Under the pieces are notes generated by a model that did no database searches, had not been told where the DNA came from, and worked only from the letters and a program-made list of their open reading frames with translations. From the NCBI GenBank assembly GCA_021162785.1, contig JAGGYA010000014.1, positions 1 through 38,211 on the forward strand: a stretch of 38,211 nt of DNA. The letters are read 5' to 3'. The translations under genes were made by a program, and so were the position numbers. Below are positions 16,416-24,621 of this stretch, in pieces. Origin of the DNA: Candidatus Calescibacteriota bacterium. GTDB taxonomy: Bacteria; CAIJMQ01; JAADFP01. How positions within the stretch are numbered: the stretch's first letter is position 1; each line of letters starts with the position of its first letter.

Positions 16416-17393
16416 TTACTTTTCTCTTTTTCTTTGTTGGAGATACCATTCTATTGTTTTTCTGAGCCCAACTTCTAAAGGTGTGGCAGCCTTCCATCCG
16501 AAAAGCTTGAGGGCTTTAGAGGAATCAAGGCATCTGCGTGGTTGACCATCAGGCTTAGAAGTGTCCCATATTATTTCACCTTTATATCTCACCATTTCTT
16601 TGATCATTTGTGCTAAATCCTTAATGGAAATTTCTCCCATACCTCCCATATTTACTGGATCTGCTCCGTCATATTTATGTGTAGCAATTAAAATCCCTTC
16701 CGCCGCATCTTCCACATATAAAAATTCACGAGTAGCTTTTCCCGTACCCCATAGGACTACCGGATGAGGATTCCCCTTCTCCATTGCTTCTTTAGCTTCT
16801 ATAAATTTCCTGATTAAAGCAGGGATTACATGAGAAGTTTCTAAGTCAAAATTATCCCGAGGTCCATAAAGATTTGTTAGGATGAGATAGATGCCTTTAA
16901 AACCATATTCTTTTCTGTAAGCCTGAAGCTGGACTAAAAGCATTTTTTTAGCCAGACCATAGGGAGCGTTTGTTTCTTCTGGATACCCGTTCCAAAGATC
17001 TTCTTCTCGGAAAGGGATAGGTGTATACTTAGGATAAGAACAAACAGTGCCGATGCAAACAAATTTTTCCACGCCAAATCTTCGAGCAAACTCAATGACC
17101 TGAATGCCCATGATGGCATTGTCATAGAAGAATTTTCCTGGGAATTTCTGGTTCGCACCTATTCCTCCCACTACAGAAGCTAAATGGATAACAATTTCTG
17201 GCGAGAAATCTTCATACATCCTTTTCACAGCAGATTGCTCCCGCAAGTCGTAATCTTTGCTTCTGGGCACAAAAATTTCTTTACATCCAATTGTTTTTAA
17301 AATATCCACTATATGAGAGCCTAAAAATCCGGCACCCCCCGTGATCAAAACCCTCTTTCTTTTCCAGAAATCTATTGTATCTTTTGGTAGCAT
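16416..17393 (-). CDS. GDP-L-fucose synthase-like SDR epimerase/reductase
   Basis: The 325-aa protein has TGGAGFLGSHIVD, the loop SVVGGIGANQKFPGKFFYDN typical of GDP-fucose synthases, GTVCSYP (equivalent to the SSCIYP catalytic Ser/Cys motif, with Thr for the first Ser), YGLAK (YxxxK), TNLYGPRDNFD and SHVIPALIRKF with the conserved His. In that family the enzyme epimerises and reduces GDP-4-keto-6-deoxymannose. No GDP-mannose 4,6-dehydratase of the usual Gmd type is present, so the substrate could be a related GDP sugar. A TATAAT lies 7 nt before its ATG, so the mRNA should be leaderless. Confidence 0.82.
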   Translation of the reverse strand: MLPKDTIDFWKRKRVLITGGAGFLGSHIVDILKTIGCKEIFVPRSKDYDLREQSAVKRMYEDFSPEIVIHLASVVGGIGANQKFPGKFFYDNAIMGIQVIEFARRFGVEKFVCIGTVCSYPKYTPIPFREEDLWNGYPEETNAPYGLAKKMLLVQLQAYRKEYGFKGIYLILTNLYGPRDNFDLETSHVIPALIRKFIEAKEAMEKGNPHPVVLWGTGKATREFLYVEDAAEGILIATHKYDGADPVNMGGMGEISIKDLAQMIKEMVRYKGEIIWDTSKPDGQPRRCLDSSKALKLFGWKAATPLEVGLRKTIEWYLQQRKREK

Positions 17394-17400
17394 TTACACC

Positions 17401-17406
17401 ATTATA
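17401..17406 (-). promoter_or_regulatory. -10 box of a leaderless promoter for the 16416-17393 gene
   Basis: A perfect TATAAT on the minus strand ends 7 nt before the ATG at 17393, which places the predicted transcription start on or beside the start codon. No good -35 hexamer is visible at 17 or 18 nt. Confidence 0.55.
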
Positions 17407-17420
17407 GCATTAACTGGGAT

Positions 17421-17565
17421 TTCAATAGGGTTTAGTAAATGATGCAAAGAAGATAGAAGAATTTATTAAAATAGCCGGTCTTCCAAACCTGGAAGAATAC
17501 TTCTCTATGGGTTAAAGAAGGGATAAACCTTCCAGAGAGTCCCATCGCCAATATTCTCTGCACTT
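17421..17565 (+). pseudogene. Possible short coding remnant, unrecognised
   Basis: The plus strand reads AKKIEEFIKIAGLPNLEEYF and then, after a one-base shift near 17515, KEGINLPESPIANILCTL followed by TGA. The run looks protein-like and frame-broken, but I cannot assign a family. It may be the last stub of a lost gene between two minus-strand operons. Confidence 0.25.
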
Positions 17566-18296
17566 TATGAGCAGTGAGGGGTGGTAACGCTCTCCTGAAC
17601 CCTTACCAATCTTTTTCTTATTCCCCAGAGTAGCCATTTAAGGTAGGGGAGGAAAAGTTTGGAGAAGGAGAATTTGGATTTCCCTTTTTTTCTTCCCCTC
17701 CACTTGGTAGGGATTTCAGTGAATTTGTAACCTTTAAAATAGAGTTTAAGAGATAGTTCTACAGAAATTTCAAAGCCTTTACTTTCAATTTCAAGGTTCT
17801 CTAAAGCCTTTTTCTTGTACATTTTGAAAGCATTGGTGGTATCTTTTGTAGGTATTCCAGTAAGGAAATGATAGATACTGCCTGCCAGTCGGGAAAGAAT
17901 TGCTTTCCACCGCGGTCCCCCTATCCTTCCTCCTCCCGGGATATATCTGGAGCCACAGATAACATCAAAACCTCTTTTCCCCAGTTCATACATTTTAATG
18001 ATGGTTTTTGGATCATCGCATAGATCTGCCATTACCGGGACTACAAATTCACCCTTACTTTCCCGGAAGCCTGTTTTCAGGGCACCTCCCAGACCTTTGT
18101 GGAAGATATTGGAAATAACCCTTACCTCAGGATGGTTTTGGGAAAATTCTTTGACAATTTTTTCGGTTTGATCCGTGGAGTGGTCATTTACCACTATTAT
18201 TTCGTAATCGAGATCTTTTAGATTCTCTGTTAGTTGGGAAAGGGTAGCGGTTATGGTTTCTTCTTCATTTCTTGCTGGAACAATTATGGAGACCAT
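17565..18296 (-). CDS. GT2 polyprenyl-phosphate glycosyltransferase-like
   Basis: This 243-aa GT-A fold enzyme has SIIVPARNEEETI, the nucleotide-binding VVNDHSTDQT, KGLGGALKTGFRESKG and VMADLCDDP. The last replaces the usual DADL/DxD with ADLCDD. No clear transmembrane segment follows the catalytic domain; the basic tail WRGRKKGKSKFSFSKL is typical of dolichyl-phosphate-mannose synthase relatives. It likely transfers a sugar to polyprenyl phosphate for the GT-C enzymes downstream. It is the third gene of the bpsA-MBL-GT2 operon and overlaps the MBL gene by 13 nt, with AAGGAAGGGG just before its ATG. Confidence 0.85.
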   Translation of the reverse strand: MVSIIVPARNEEETITATLSQLTENLKDLDYEIIVVNDHSTDQTEKIVKEFSQNHPEVRVISNIFHKGLGGALKTGFRESKGEFVVPVMADLCDDPKTIIKMYELGKRGFDVICGSRYIPGGGRIGGPRWKAILSRLAGSIYHFLTGIPTKDTTNAFKMYKKKALENLEIESKGFEISVELSLKLYFKGYKFTEIPTKWRGRKKGKSKFSFSKLFLPYLKWLLWGIRKRLVRVQESVTTPHCS

Positions 18297-18922
18297 TCCC
18301 CTTCCTTAAGAGCTTCCTGGACATAGGGATTATTGATTCTTTCCTCTTCAATGAAAGTTGGAGGGCCGTGCCCGGGATAAATGAAATAATCTCCTTCTAT
18401 CTGGAAGAGTTTCTTTAAAGAGCTTTTGAGTTTTTCCCAATTACCCCCTGGTAAATCCGCCCTCCCTACACTCCCACAAAAAAGGGTATCTCCGGAAAAA
18501 AGGTATTCCTGAATCATTATTACTATGCTTCCAGGAGTATGGCCAGGGGTATGTAAAATTTTTATTTCTTCCCCTTCCCAATTAAGGATTTCTTCATCTT
18601 TGAACAGATGGGTGGGGTGCTCAATTTCCTGGTCAATAAAAAGTGGAGTCCATTCATTGAATTCCCCCTTTAACAAGAACAAATCTTCTTGGTGAAGATA
18701 GAAGGGAGCAGGGAAGATTCTTCTCAAATTTTTCACACCCATTATATGGTCTGGGTGAGCGTGTGTGGCAATTATGAGGCTTACTTCTTTTCCTTCCCGG
18801 GCTACCTTATTCCCTATTCTTTCTCCTTCATCTGCAGGATCGATTACTAAGACTCTTCCATTCTTGCTTATCAAATAGGTGTTTGTCTGGAATGGGCTGA
18901 GGATAAGGGTTTCAATCTCCAT
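18284..18922 (-). CDS. Metallo-beta-lactamase fold hydrolase (glyoxalase II-like)
   Basis: The 212-aa protein has the binuclear metal site THAHPDH (53-59), TPGHTPGS (His128), SGDTLF (Asp145) and PGHGP (His185), as in glyoxalase II-like thioester hydrolases. It lacks a full HAGH C-terminal substrate domain, so the substrate is unknown. It overlaps bpsA by 11 nt upstream and the GT2 gene by 13 nt downstream; no independent ribosome site is obvious, so coupling is likely. Confidence 0.87.
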   Translation of the reverse strand: MEIETLILSPFQTNTYLISKNGRVLVIDPADEGERIGNKVAREGKEVSLIIATHAHPDHIMGVKNLRRIFPAPFYLHQEDLFLLKGEFNEWTPLFIDQEIEHPTHLFKDEEILNWEGEEIKILHTPGHTPGSIVIMIQEYLFSGDTLFCGSVGRADLPGGNWEKLKSSLKKLFQIEGDYFIYPGHGPPTFIEEERINNPYVQEALKEGEWSP

Positions 18923-19919
18923 GGGAGAAAGATAAGGGTGTGGCCCATGTCTCTTCGTCCATATAAAGGTCCTGTGATTGGAGTTTGCGTGGAATTATCC
19001 TTTCTATTCTAAGAAGGTCTGATGTATACCAGTCCTCATCCACGGGACCTGGATTGAAGGGTAACTCTTTAAGCATCCGGAAGTGGGAGTAAAATTTTTC
19101 CCAATCTTGCACCCTTTCCCAGTACCGGCTGAAGCTTTTAAGGATATCAGTTATCACAAAACCGTTATTGAGACACCATTTTTGGATTTCACCCCATTTC
19201 TCATAAGTAGATTCGAGTGTAGTGAGGCCTATATACCCGCTTCCTCTTTCTTTCAGTCCTTCTTTGCCCCTGATGAGGAAACAAATGAATCCCTCAAGGG
19301 ATTCGGGGGGTTCACTAACGAAGACATCAAAGGAATTTTTTAGTTGTTGAGGAAGTGGGTTGGAGAGATCGTAAGGGAAGACTTCAATCCCTAATTTTTC
19401 TGTAGAGGAAACTTCATTGATGAAATTAACCAGTCTTTCATCTATCTCTACCACGGTGATTTTTTCGCATCTCCCCAGAAGACCCAAATAAATGCTGAAT
19501 AGATCATCATCACCAAGAATGAGTATTTTTCTGTTTTCCAGGTCGCATTTCTCATACATTAGTATTGCCTTGTGAACCAGGTCTTCAGGGAGTATGAATC
19601 CCTGGTCATATTCGGGTATGGAAGGGGGTCTGTTCTGAGCGATTTCCATGTACTTTAAAAAAGCTTTTTCAAAGGCGCCTTTAATTACTCTGCCTTTACC
19701 GAGACAAGCTGGGCACTGAAAAGAGGGAAGTTCCTCTCCTCCTTCCTTGAGATAAAGGACTTTTTCTTCTTCATCCCAGATTACTTCCCCTTTCTCAAGC
19801 AGATCTTTGAGAGTCTGGACAACTTCTACAAGAGGCGAAGAGACTTCTTTCAGCAATTTCCAATAAGAAAGTCTTCTCCCACTAAGAGCCCTTAAAATTT
19901 TTTCTCTTATTCTTTCCAT
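18912..19919 (-). CDS. bpsA: Branched-chain polyamine synthase (BpsA, DUF43 family)
   Basis: BpsA aminopropylates spermidine at the internal nitrogen to make N4-bis(aminopropyl)spermidine, a branched polyamine found in thermophiles such as Thermococcus and Thermus. The 335-aa protein starts with a winged-helix-like region (LLKEVSSPLVEVVQTLKDLLEKGEV), then FQCPACLGKG, PEYDQGFILPEDLVHKAILMYEKCDLENRKILILGDDDLFS and the SAM-type Rossmann fold with VVEIDERLVNFIN. SEPPESLEGF stands where the family has its active-site Pro-Pro loop. It is the best hint in the window for growth at high temperature. Its promoter gives a near-leaderless mRNA. Confidence 0.87.
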   Translation of the reverse strand: MERIREKILRALSGRRLSYWKLLKEVSSPLVEVVQTLKDLLEKGEVIWDEEEKVLYLKEGGEELPSFQCPACLGKGRVIKGAFEKAFLKYMEIAQNRPPSIPEYDQGFILPEDLVHKAILMYEKCDLENRKILILGDDDLFSIYLGLLGRCEKITVVEIDERLVNFINEVSSTEKLGIEVFPYDLSNPLPQQLKNSFDVFVSEPPESLEGFICFLIRGKEGLKERGSGYIGLTTLESTYEKWGEIQKWCLNNGFVITDILKSFSRYWERVQDWEKFYSHFRMLKELPFNPGPVDEDWYTSDLLRIERIIPRKLQSQDLYMDEETWATPLSFSHGD

Positions 19920-19929
19920 GTCGATGGTA

Positions 19930-19958
19930 ATTCTACTTTAGTAAAGGAGAAAAAGCAA
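19930..19958 (-). promoter_or_regulatory. Promoter for the bpsA operon, nearly leaderless
   Basis: On the minus strand TTGCTT (19958-19953), a 17-nt spacer and TAGAAT (19935-19930) lie 10 nt before the bpsA ATG, leaving a leader of about 3 nt. It sits back to back with the tRNA promoter; the two -35 boxes are 8 nt apart. Confidence 0.7.
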
Positions 19959-19966
19959 GGATTGGA

Positions 19967-19996
19967 TTGAAGAAAGGGGTTTTTTTAAGGTATAAT
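19967..19996 (+). promoter_or_regulatory. Promoter for tRNA-Arg (and probably mscS)
   Basis: TTGAAG (19967-19972), an 18-nt spacer and a perfect TATAAT (19991-19996) lie 7 nt before the mature tRNA 5' end at 20004. The tRNA precursor should therefore have almost no 5' leader. Confidence 0.75.
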
Positions 19997-20003
19997 TATA
20001 AGA

Positions 20004-20077
20004 GCGCCTGTAGCTCAGTTGGATAGAGCATCGGACTTCTAATCCGAGGGCCGGGGGTTCGAATCCCTCCAGGCGCG
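20004..20077 (+). tRNA. tRNA-Arg (UCU)
   Basis: A full cloverleaf is visible. The acceptor stem is GCGCCTG/CAGGCGC, with the D arm GCTC AGTTGGATA GAGC. The anticodon stem TCGGA/TCCGA carries the loop CTTCTAA (anticodon TCT). The T arm holds GTTCGAAT, and the discriminator is G. CCA is not encoded (CTA follows the discriminator), so a CCA-adding enzyme is required. The downstream mscS ATG lies only 7 nt away. Confidence 0.97.
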
Positions 20078-20084
20078 CTAAAAG

Positions 20085-21155
20085 ATGAATGTGGTGTTGA
20101 GGAGTGTGCTGGAGTCTTTTGTTTATTTTTTTATAATTTTAATCGCTGCAGAGATTATTTCCCGGATCTGGGATAAGATTTTTGTAAAATTTTCTCATAA
20201 GTTACCCACTCGTTTATTTTCAATTTTACTCAAAAATACTAAGAAACCCGTTTATTATTTTATTCTGGTTTTTGGCTTTTACCTCGTCTATCAAAGGATT
20301 TTAAATTTACCCCAGGTTAAAAATTCCGTAGGTGCAAAATTCATCCAAGGGCTACTTTACTCTTTCAATGTTTTAATCATTTCCTATCTTACTTATGTGG
20401 TCATTCAATCTTTTATTAGCTGGTATCTTCAGGATATAGCAAAAAAAACAAAGACACGGCTTGATGATGAGTTCCTTCCCTTACTGGGTAGGCTTTTGAG
20501 GATTGTTATATTTTTTATAGCCATAATAATCATCCTTTCTCACTTCAAAGTTAATATTACTGGATTTTTAGCCACCGCAGGTGTGGCTTCGCTGGCTGTA
20601 GCATTTGCAGCGCAGGAAACCATTGCTAACCTCATATCTGGTTTCACCATTCTTGTGGATAAACCTTTTCGCATAGGGGACCGAATACAGCTCCCCTCAG
20701 GGGAAATTGGGGATGTTATAGAGGTTGGACTAAGGAGCACAAAAATTCTTTCCTTTGATCACAATGTTATTGTTATTCCTAATTCGGAGATGACCAAGGC
20801 TAAAGTAGTGAATTATTCCTATCCCAATCCTCGTTTCAAAATTAGAATGACACTTGGTGTGGCTTATGGTTCAGATATGGAAAAAGTAAAGAGGGTAATA
20901 AGAGAAATTCTCAAGGCACATCCAGATGTTCTGGATGAACCAGCACCTGACATTTTCTTTGTGGAATTTGGAGACTCTTCGCTTAATCTGCTTATTGTTT
21001 ACTGGATTTCTGATTATAGAGAGAAGTTCAGGATTATGGATGAGATAAATATGGAGATTGATAGAAGGTTCAGGAAAGAGGGTATAGTAATCCCCTTCCC
21101 TCAAAGAGATATTCATATAATTCCACCGGAGAGTAATGAAGAAGAAGATAATTAA
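20085..21155 (+). CDS. MscS-family small-conductance mechanosensitive channel
   Basis: The 356-aa protein opens with about four transmembrane segments (10-30, 55-75, 90-115, 135-155). The pore helix and gate follow: VNITGFLATAGVASLAVAFAAQETIANLISGFTILVDKPFRIGDRI. Then comes the beta domain (GEIGDVIEVGLRSTKILSFDHNVIVIPNSEMTKAKVVNYS) and a C-terminal alpha/beta cage. It releases solutes on hypo-osmotic shock. The ATG lies 7 nt behind the tRNA-Arg 3' end with no Shine-Dalgarno, so transcription probably reads through the tRNA and tRNA 3' processing would create a 7-nt leader. Its 3' end overlaps the lipoprotein gene by 20 nt. Confidence 0.92.
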   Translation: MNVVLRSVLESFVYFFIILIAAEIISRIWDKIFVKFSHKLPTRLFSILLKNTKKPVYYFILVFGFYLVYQRILNLPQVKNSVGAKFIQGLLYSFNVLIISYLTYVVIQSFISWYLQDIAKKTKTRLDDEFLPLLGRLLRIVIFFIAIIIILSHFKVNITGFLATAGVASLAVAFAAQETIANLISGFTILVDKPFRIGDRIQLPSGEIGDVIEVGLRSTKILSFDHNVIVIPNSEMTKAKVVNYSYPNPRFKIRMTLGVAYGSDMEKVKRVIREILKAHPDVLDEPAPDIFFVEFGDSSLNLLIVYWISDYREKFRIMDEINMEIDRRFRKEGIVIPFPQRDIHIIPPESNEEEDN

Positions 21156-21891
21156 TTTTTTAATCAAGTCTTTATTTATTTCTTTGTTAGTTCTGTTTTT
21201 TTCCTGTACTCAAGAAGAGGAGAAAAAGGAAGTAACTCAAACTCCTTTTGAAGAGCTTTCCCCTCTATTGCAACAGAAGGAAAAGGAAATTGAAGAATTA
21301 AAGAAGAAACTGGAAGAGGCAAATAAGGAAACAGAAGGTTTTAAAGAAAAAATTAAAGAGCTTACCAATCGTTTATCTTCTTTACAATCCAAGTTCAATA
21401 GTCTCCATGACGAGTGGGAGCATAGATATCACCGGCAGGAATTGGTTTTAGCCATTTTTCAAATTTACAATTATGTCCAGCAGGAAGGACATTTACCTGA
21501 TGATCTTTCTCCTTTCCTCATTGAGAAAGATAAGTGGGAGTATATCAAGGAAAACGAGAGGACTTTCACTTTAAAATCACTCATGTATCCTGAGATTAGG
21601 TATAGAGGAAGTATAAGTAAAGTAGAGATTATTCTCCGTCCCCCTGGAGAGTGGAAATATGTGGGGAGGATCGTATTTGAAGAAGAAAGAGTGGCTATGA
21701 TACTTAATGAAAAGACTGGGGAGACAAGGTTTGTGAAAAAAGGCGATTGGATAGAGACTTTTAGAGTAGATAGAATTGAAGAAGAAGGTATTTATCTTAT
21801 ATCTCCACGCGGGAAAAGTGTTATCCCATACACACCCGAAAGTGCAAGTGCTATTTCTGAAACTCCCGAATCATCCTCTCCAGAGATTTAA
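21136..21891 (+). CDS. Lipoprotein with coiled coil
   Basis: The 251-aa product has a lipoprotein signal (MKKKIINFLIKSLFISLLVLFFSC, lipid-attachment Cys24). A coiled coil of about 60 residues follows (QQKEKEIEELKKKLEEANKE...), then a mixed domain ending in KGDWIETFRVDRIEEEGIYLISPRG. That last segment recalls the small beta domain of PilP/GspC proteins, a weak resemblance only. Its start has a good GGAG site inside the end of mscS. The last 41 nt overlap the convergent DUF2723 gene, so both C-termini share DNA on opposite strands. The function is unknown. Confidence 0.8.
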   Translation: MKKKIINFLIKSLFISLLVLFFSCTQEEEKKEVTQTPFEELSPLLQQKEKEIEELKKKLEEANKETEGFKEKIKELTNRLSSLQSKFNSLHDEWEHRYHRQELVLAIFQIYNYVQQEGHLPDDLSPFLIEKDKWEYIKENERTFTLKSLMYPEIRYRGSISKVEIILRPPGEWKYVGRIVFEEERVAMILNEKTGETRFVKKGDWIETFRVDRIEEEGIYLISPRGKSVIPYTPESASAISETPESSSPEI

Positions 21892-23947
21892 ATCTTTCCT
21901 CTTTTGGAGCAAGTTTTTTCCCTTCTTCAATTAATTCTTTTGCTTCTTCTATTTTCCCTAATTTTATCTTTACTACTGCAAGATTATAGAGAAGAGGCAG
22001 TGAAGAAGGAGAGATACTTCTGCCCATGGTGAAGATTTTTTCTGCATGTTTCAGGTCACCTTCCAGAGAGTAAGCAAGTCCCAGATAAAGGTAAGGTTTC
22101 CAATCTTTTCTGGAGATCAAAAGGAATTTTTTTGCAAAGAATTTGGCTTCTTGGATTCTGCGAAGTTTAATGTTTAACTGGCAGAGTTTTTCCAAGGGAA
22201 GTATCAAAGTGGGTTGTGTCATCCATGCTTTGCGGTAATACTCTATGGCAGTAAAGTGAAACTTTTCTTTTTCCAGTAAATTTCCCAGCAGTAGATAAGC
22301 TGAATGGTGGAAAGGATAGAGCTTTAAAGTATCCAGTAACAGTTGTTTTGCTATGGAGAATTTATTTTTGAAAACCCAGTACTTTGCGTTTTCGTAAAGA
22401 ATTTGGGAAAGAATTAGCCTTTCCTCGCTGTCTATGTAAGGATAGGTAAAGGTACCTATTTGGTGAAGGAAATCTTTGGGGGGTGGAAGAGAGGGTGAAT
22501 CTTCTTTTATAGAAAAAAGAATTCCTTTATAGTGAACAGGGATATTTGTTCCCAAAGGGAAAAGCCCTAAGTAAATTTCTTTGTCTCTATTGAGATAAAT
22601 GAATTTTTCCAGTGAGCGCCAGGTAAGGATTAATGGGTCATTTTCGCCCCGGAAAATTTCTTCAAGAGGTGGTAACTTTAGATGTGGGGCGATACGAGCA
22701 ATCTGTTCTCGGAGACCGGGTTGATAAAAAGAATTGTAATTAACGGATATGACATCCTTCCTCAGGTTCTCTACCCACTTCAAATACCAGAAGATAAAAA
22801 TTGTGTCGTGTAATCCGTGTACCATCACTGCTTGATGGGGTAAAAGAGTTAAGATGTTTTTTCCATAAGCGTAGGCTAAACGATCTTTTGACCGATTTGC
22901 AATTCTTAAGGGATACGAAACACAAACAGAAAAAAGGAGGAAGATTGAAAGAAGGAGGGAAAGAAACTCTTTTTTTCTAAGCAAAGGTTCTAAACCGAAA
23001 CCCATCCATACTGATAGAGCCAGATAGGTTAAAAGATACATGTGGGTAATGGAGGAGGGTAAAAGGGAGAAGAAAGCAAGATCAAGGATAAATAAGAGGA
23101 GGAAGAATAGGTTTAAAGGAAGAAGTTTTTTGAACCATCTTACAAAGCCAATGGGAAGAAAGATTAGAAGGAAGGGGAAGAATTCTTCCCTAAGATGCAG
23201 AAAGATATTTTTAAGGTTAAGGAAGAAAATATAGAGGGGGGTATGGGAAAGTTCCTGCCTATAACGGGAAGCAGTGAAGTATTCCCAGAAACCTTTTAAA
23301 GTTTGAGGTGTTCCCCAAAATATGGGAGGTTTATGAATACTGGCCAGAGGGAGGTAAATCCAGGGTAGAAGCCCTAAGAAGAAATAAGGGAAAGATTTAA
23401 GAGAATCTTTAATTGATTCTTTCTTGAAAGGATAGAGGTAAAGGGGGAGGAGGATAATTGAGGAAGTATGGACAGAAAAAGCCAGTCCCAGAATGAGGAA
23501 AGCAAAAACTCTCTTTTCCCTCACCAAAAGTAGATAAAAAGAAGAGAGTAAAAGCATTATTTTGAAGGTATATACTTCGGTTCGTGTAGAGTTGAGCCAG
23601 TAAGAAAGTGAACAGCCATAAATCAATGTGGGAAGAAGGGGGAATATGGAAAGGGGATAAAAGTGGGAGAGGATGCGGAAGAGGAAGAAAAGCGAAAAAG
23701 CTCCACATAACGCACTGAAGAAGTTTATTCTCCAGGAGAAATTTTTTAAGGGAAGGAAAGAGAAAATTTTGCAGACAATAATGTAGAAGGGAGCTCCTGA
23801 TGGATGGGGAATACCCGCAGTTTTTATTGCTGCCTGGTACTCCCCACTATCTCGTGCAGTAACGCCGGGTGCTAAGGTTAAAGAGTAAAGAAAAAGAAAG
23901 AAGACGAAAATGACCCAGCTTAGTTTTTGTGGATTATACTTCCCCAT
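21851..23947 (-). CDS. DUF2723 GT-C type membrane protein with C-terminal TPR repeats
   Basis: The 698-aa protein has ten or more hydrophobic segments. The DUF2723 signature lies in the first extracytoplasmic loop: SLTLAPGVTARDSGEYQAAIKTAGIPHPSG (22-51). Its Asp-Ser-Gly-Glu fits the acidic catalytic position of GT-C transferases. Residues about 516-698 form roughly five TPR repeats (for example AYLLLGNLLEKEKFHFTAIEYYRKA). DUF2723 enzymes are thought to use polyprenyl-phosphate sugars. It is last in a run of GT genes and overlaps the upstream GT2 gene by 28 nt and the convergent lipoprotein gene by 41 nt. The acceptor could be protein or lipid. Confidence 0.85.
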   Translation of the reverse strand: MGKYNPQKLSWVIFVFFLFLYSLTLAPGVTARDSGEYQAAIKTAGIPHPSGAPFYIIVCKIFSFLPLKNFSWRINFFSALCGAFSLFFLFRILSHFYPLSIFPLLPTLIYGCSLSYWLNSTRTEVYTFKIMLLLSSFYLLLVREKRVFAFLILGLAFSVHTSSIILLPLYLYPFKKESIKDSLKSFPYFFLGLLPWIYLPLASIHKPPIFWGTPQTLKGFWEYFTASRYRQELSHTPLYIFFLNLKNIFLHLREEFFPFLLIFLPIGFVRWFKKLLPLNLFFLLLFILDLAFFSLLPSSITHMYLLTYLALSVWMGFGLEPLLRKKEFLSLLLSIFLLFSVCVSYPLRIANRSKDRLAYAYGKNILTLLPHQAVMVHGLHDTIFIFWYLKWVENLRKDVISVNYNSFYQPGLREQIARIAPHLKLPPLEEIFRGENDPLILTWRSLEKFIYLNRDKEIYLGLFPLGTNIPVHYKGILFSIKEDSPSLPPPKDFLHQIGTFTYPYIDSEERLILSQILYENAKYWVFKNKFSIAKQLLLDTLKLYPFHHSAYLLLGNLLEKEKFHFTAIEYYRKAWMTQPTLILPLEKLCQLNIKLRRIQEAKFFAKKFLLISRKDWKPYLYLGLAYSLEGDLKHAEKIFTMGRSISPSSLPLLYNLAVVKIKLGKIEEAKELIEEGKKLAPKEERFKSLERMIREFQK

Positions 23948-24621
23948 TTCAGAACTAAAATTTCTTTAAGCATCCTGATAGGAGTGGAAAAAATTTTCAC
24001 TGTAGTCTGGGGAGAATTTATCCAGGTAACACCCAGCTCTTTAATTTTGAATCCCAAAATCCTTGCCCTTAAAATTATCTCTACATCAAAAGCAAAACCC
24101 ATTGTTTTTAGATTTCGGAAGAGAGTATGAGCTACTTCTCTTCGAAAACCTTTAAATCCACACTGGGTGTCCCGGTAAGGAAGATGAAATAATATCCTCA
24201 CAATTAAGTTGAAAATTCTTCCCATTTTTTCCCTTCCCCAACTTTGCCTTTTTAGAATTTTCGCTTCAGGATGGTCTCGAGATCCAATTACCATGTCATA
24301 ACCATTTCCCAGCCAGTTAAGGAATCTTTCTGTTTCCTCAATTGGTGTGGAAAGGTCAGCATCAGTAAAGAAAATGAAGTCACCTGTAGATTCAAGAATA
24401 CCTTTCCTTACAGAGTATCCTTTACCCATGTTTTTCTCATTTCTCAAAACCTTTGCTCCCTCCTTTTCTGCCGATAAGGCGGTTTTATCCAAAGAGCCAT
24501 CGTCCACTACTATGATTTCACTTTCCCAATCCTTCCCTTCTAAATAATTCTTTATCTTCTTTAAAGTGGAAGGAAGGCGGTTTTCTTCATTATAAGCGGG
24601 GATGACAATCGATACTTTCAT
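23920..24621 (-). CDS. GT2 polyprenyl-phosphate glucosyl/mannosyltransferase (Alg5/DPM1-like)
   Basis: The 233-aa GT-A enzyme has SIVIPAYNEENRLPSTLKKI, VVDDGSLDKT, NMGKGYSVRKGILESTG, the metal-binding FTDADLSTPI and YRDTQCGFKGFRRE, closely following the Alg5 dolichyl-phosphate glucosyltransferase pattern. It lacks a C-terminal membrane pair, so it should be peripheral. It lies between two GT-C genes (4-nt overlap upstream, 28-nt overlap downstream), which suggests that it charges the lipid carrier they use. Confidence 0.9.
   Translation of the reverse strand: MKVSIVIPAYNEENRLPSTLKKIKNYLEGKDWESEIIVVDDGSLDKTALSAEKEGAKVLRNEKNMGKGYSVRKGILESTGDFIFFTDADLSTPIEETERFLNWLGNGYDMVIGSRDHPEAKILKRQSWGREKMGRIFNLIVRILFHLPYRDTQCGFKGFRREVAHTLFRNLKTMGFAFDVEIILRARILGFKIKELGVTWINSPQTTVKIFSTPIRMLKEILVLKWGSIIHKN

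Noticed and set aside
12458-17393. Complete CDP-dideoxyhexose or GDP-fucose pathway
   Set aside because: Only single epimerase-type steps are present; the required synthases and dehydratases (rfbF/G/H, gmd) are not in the window.
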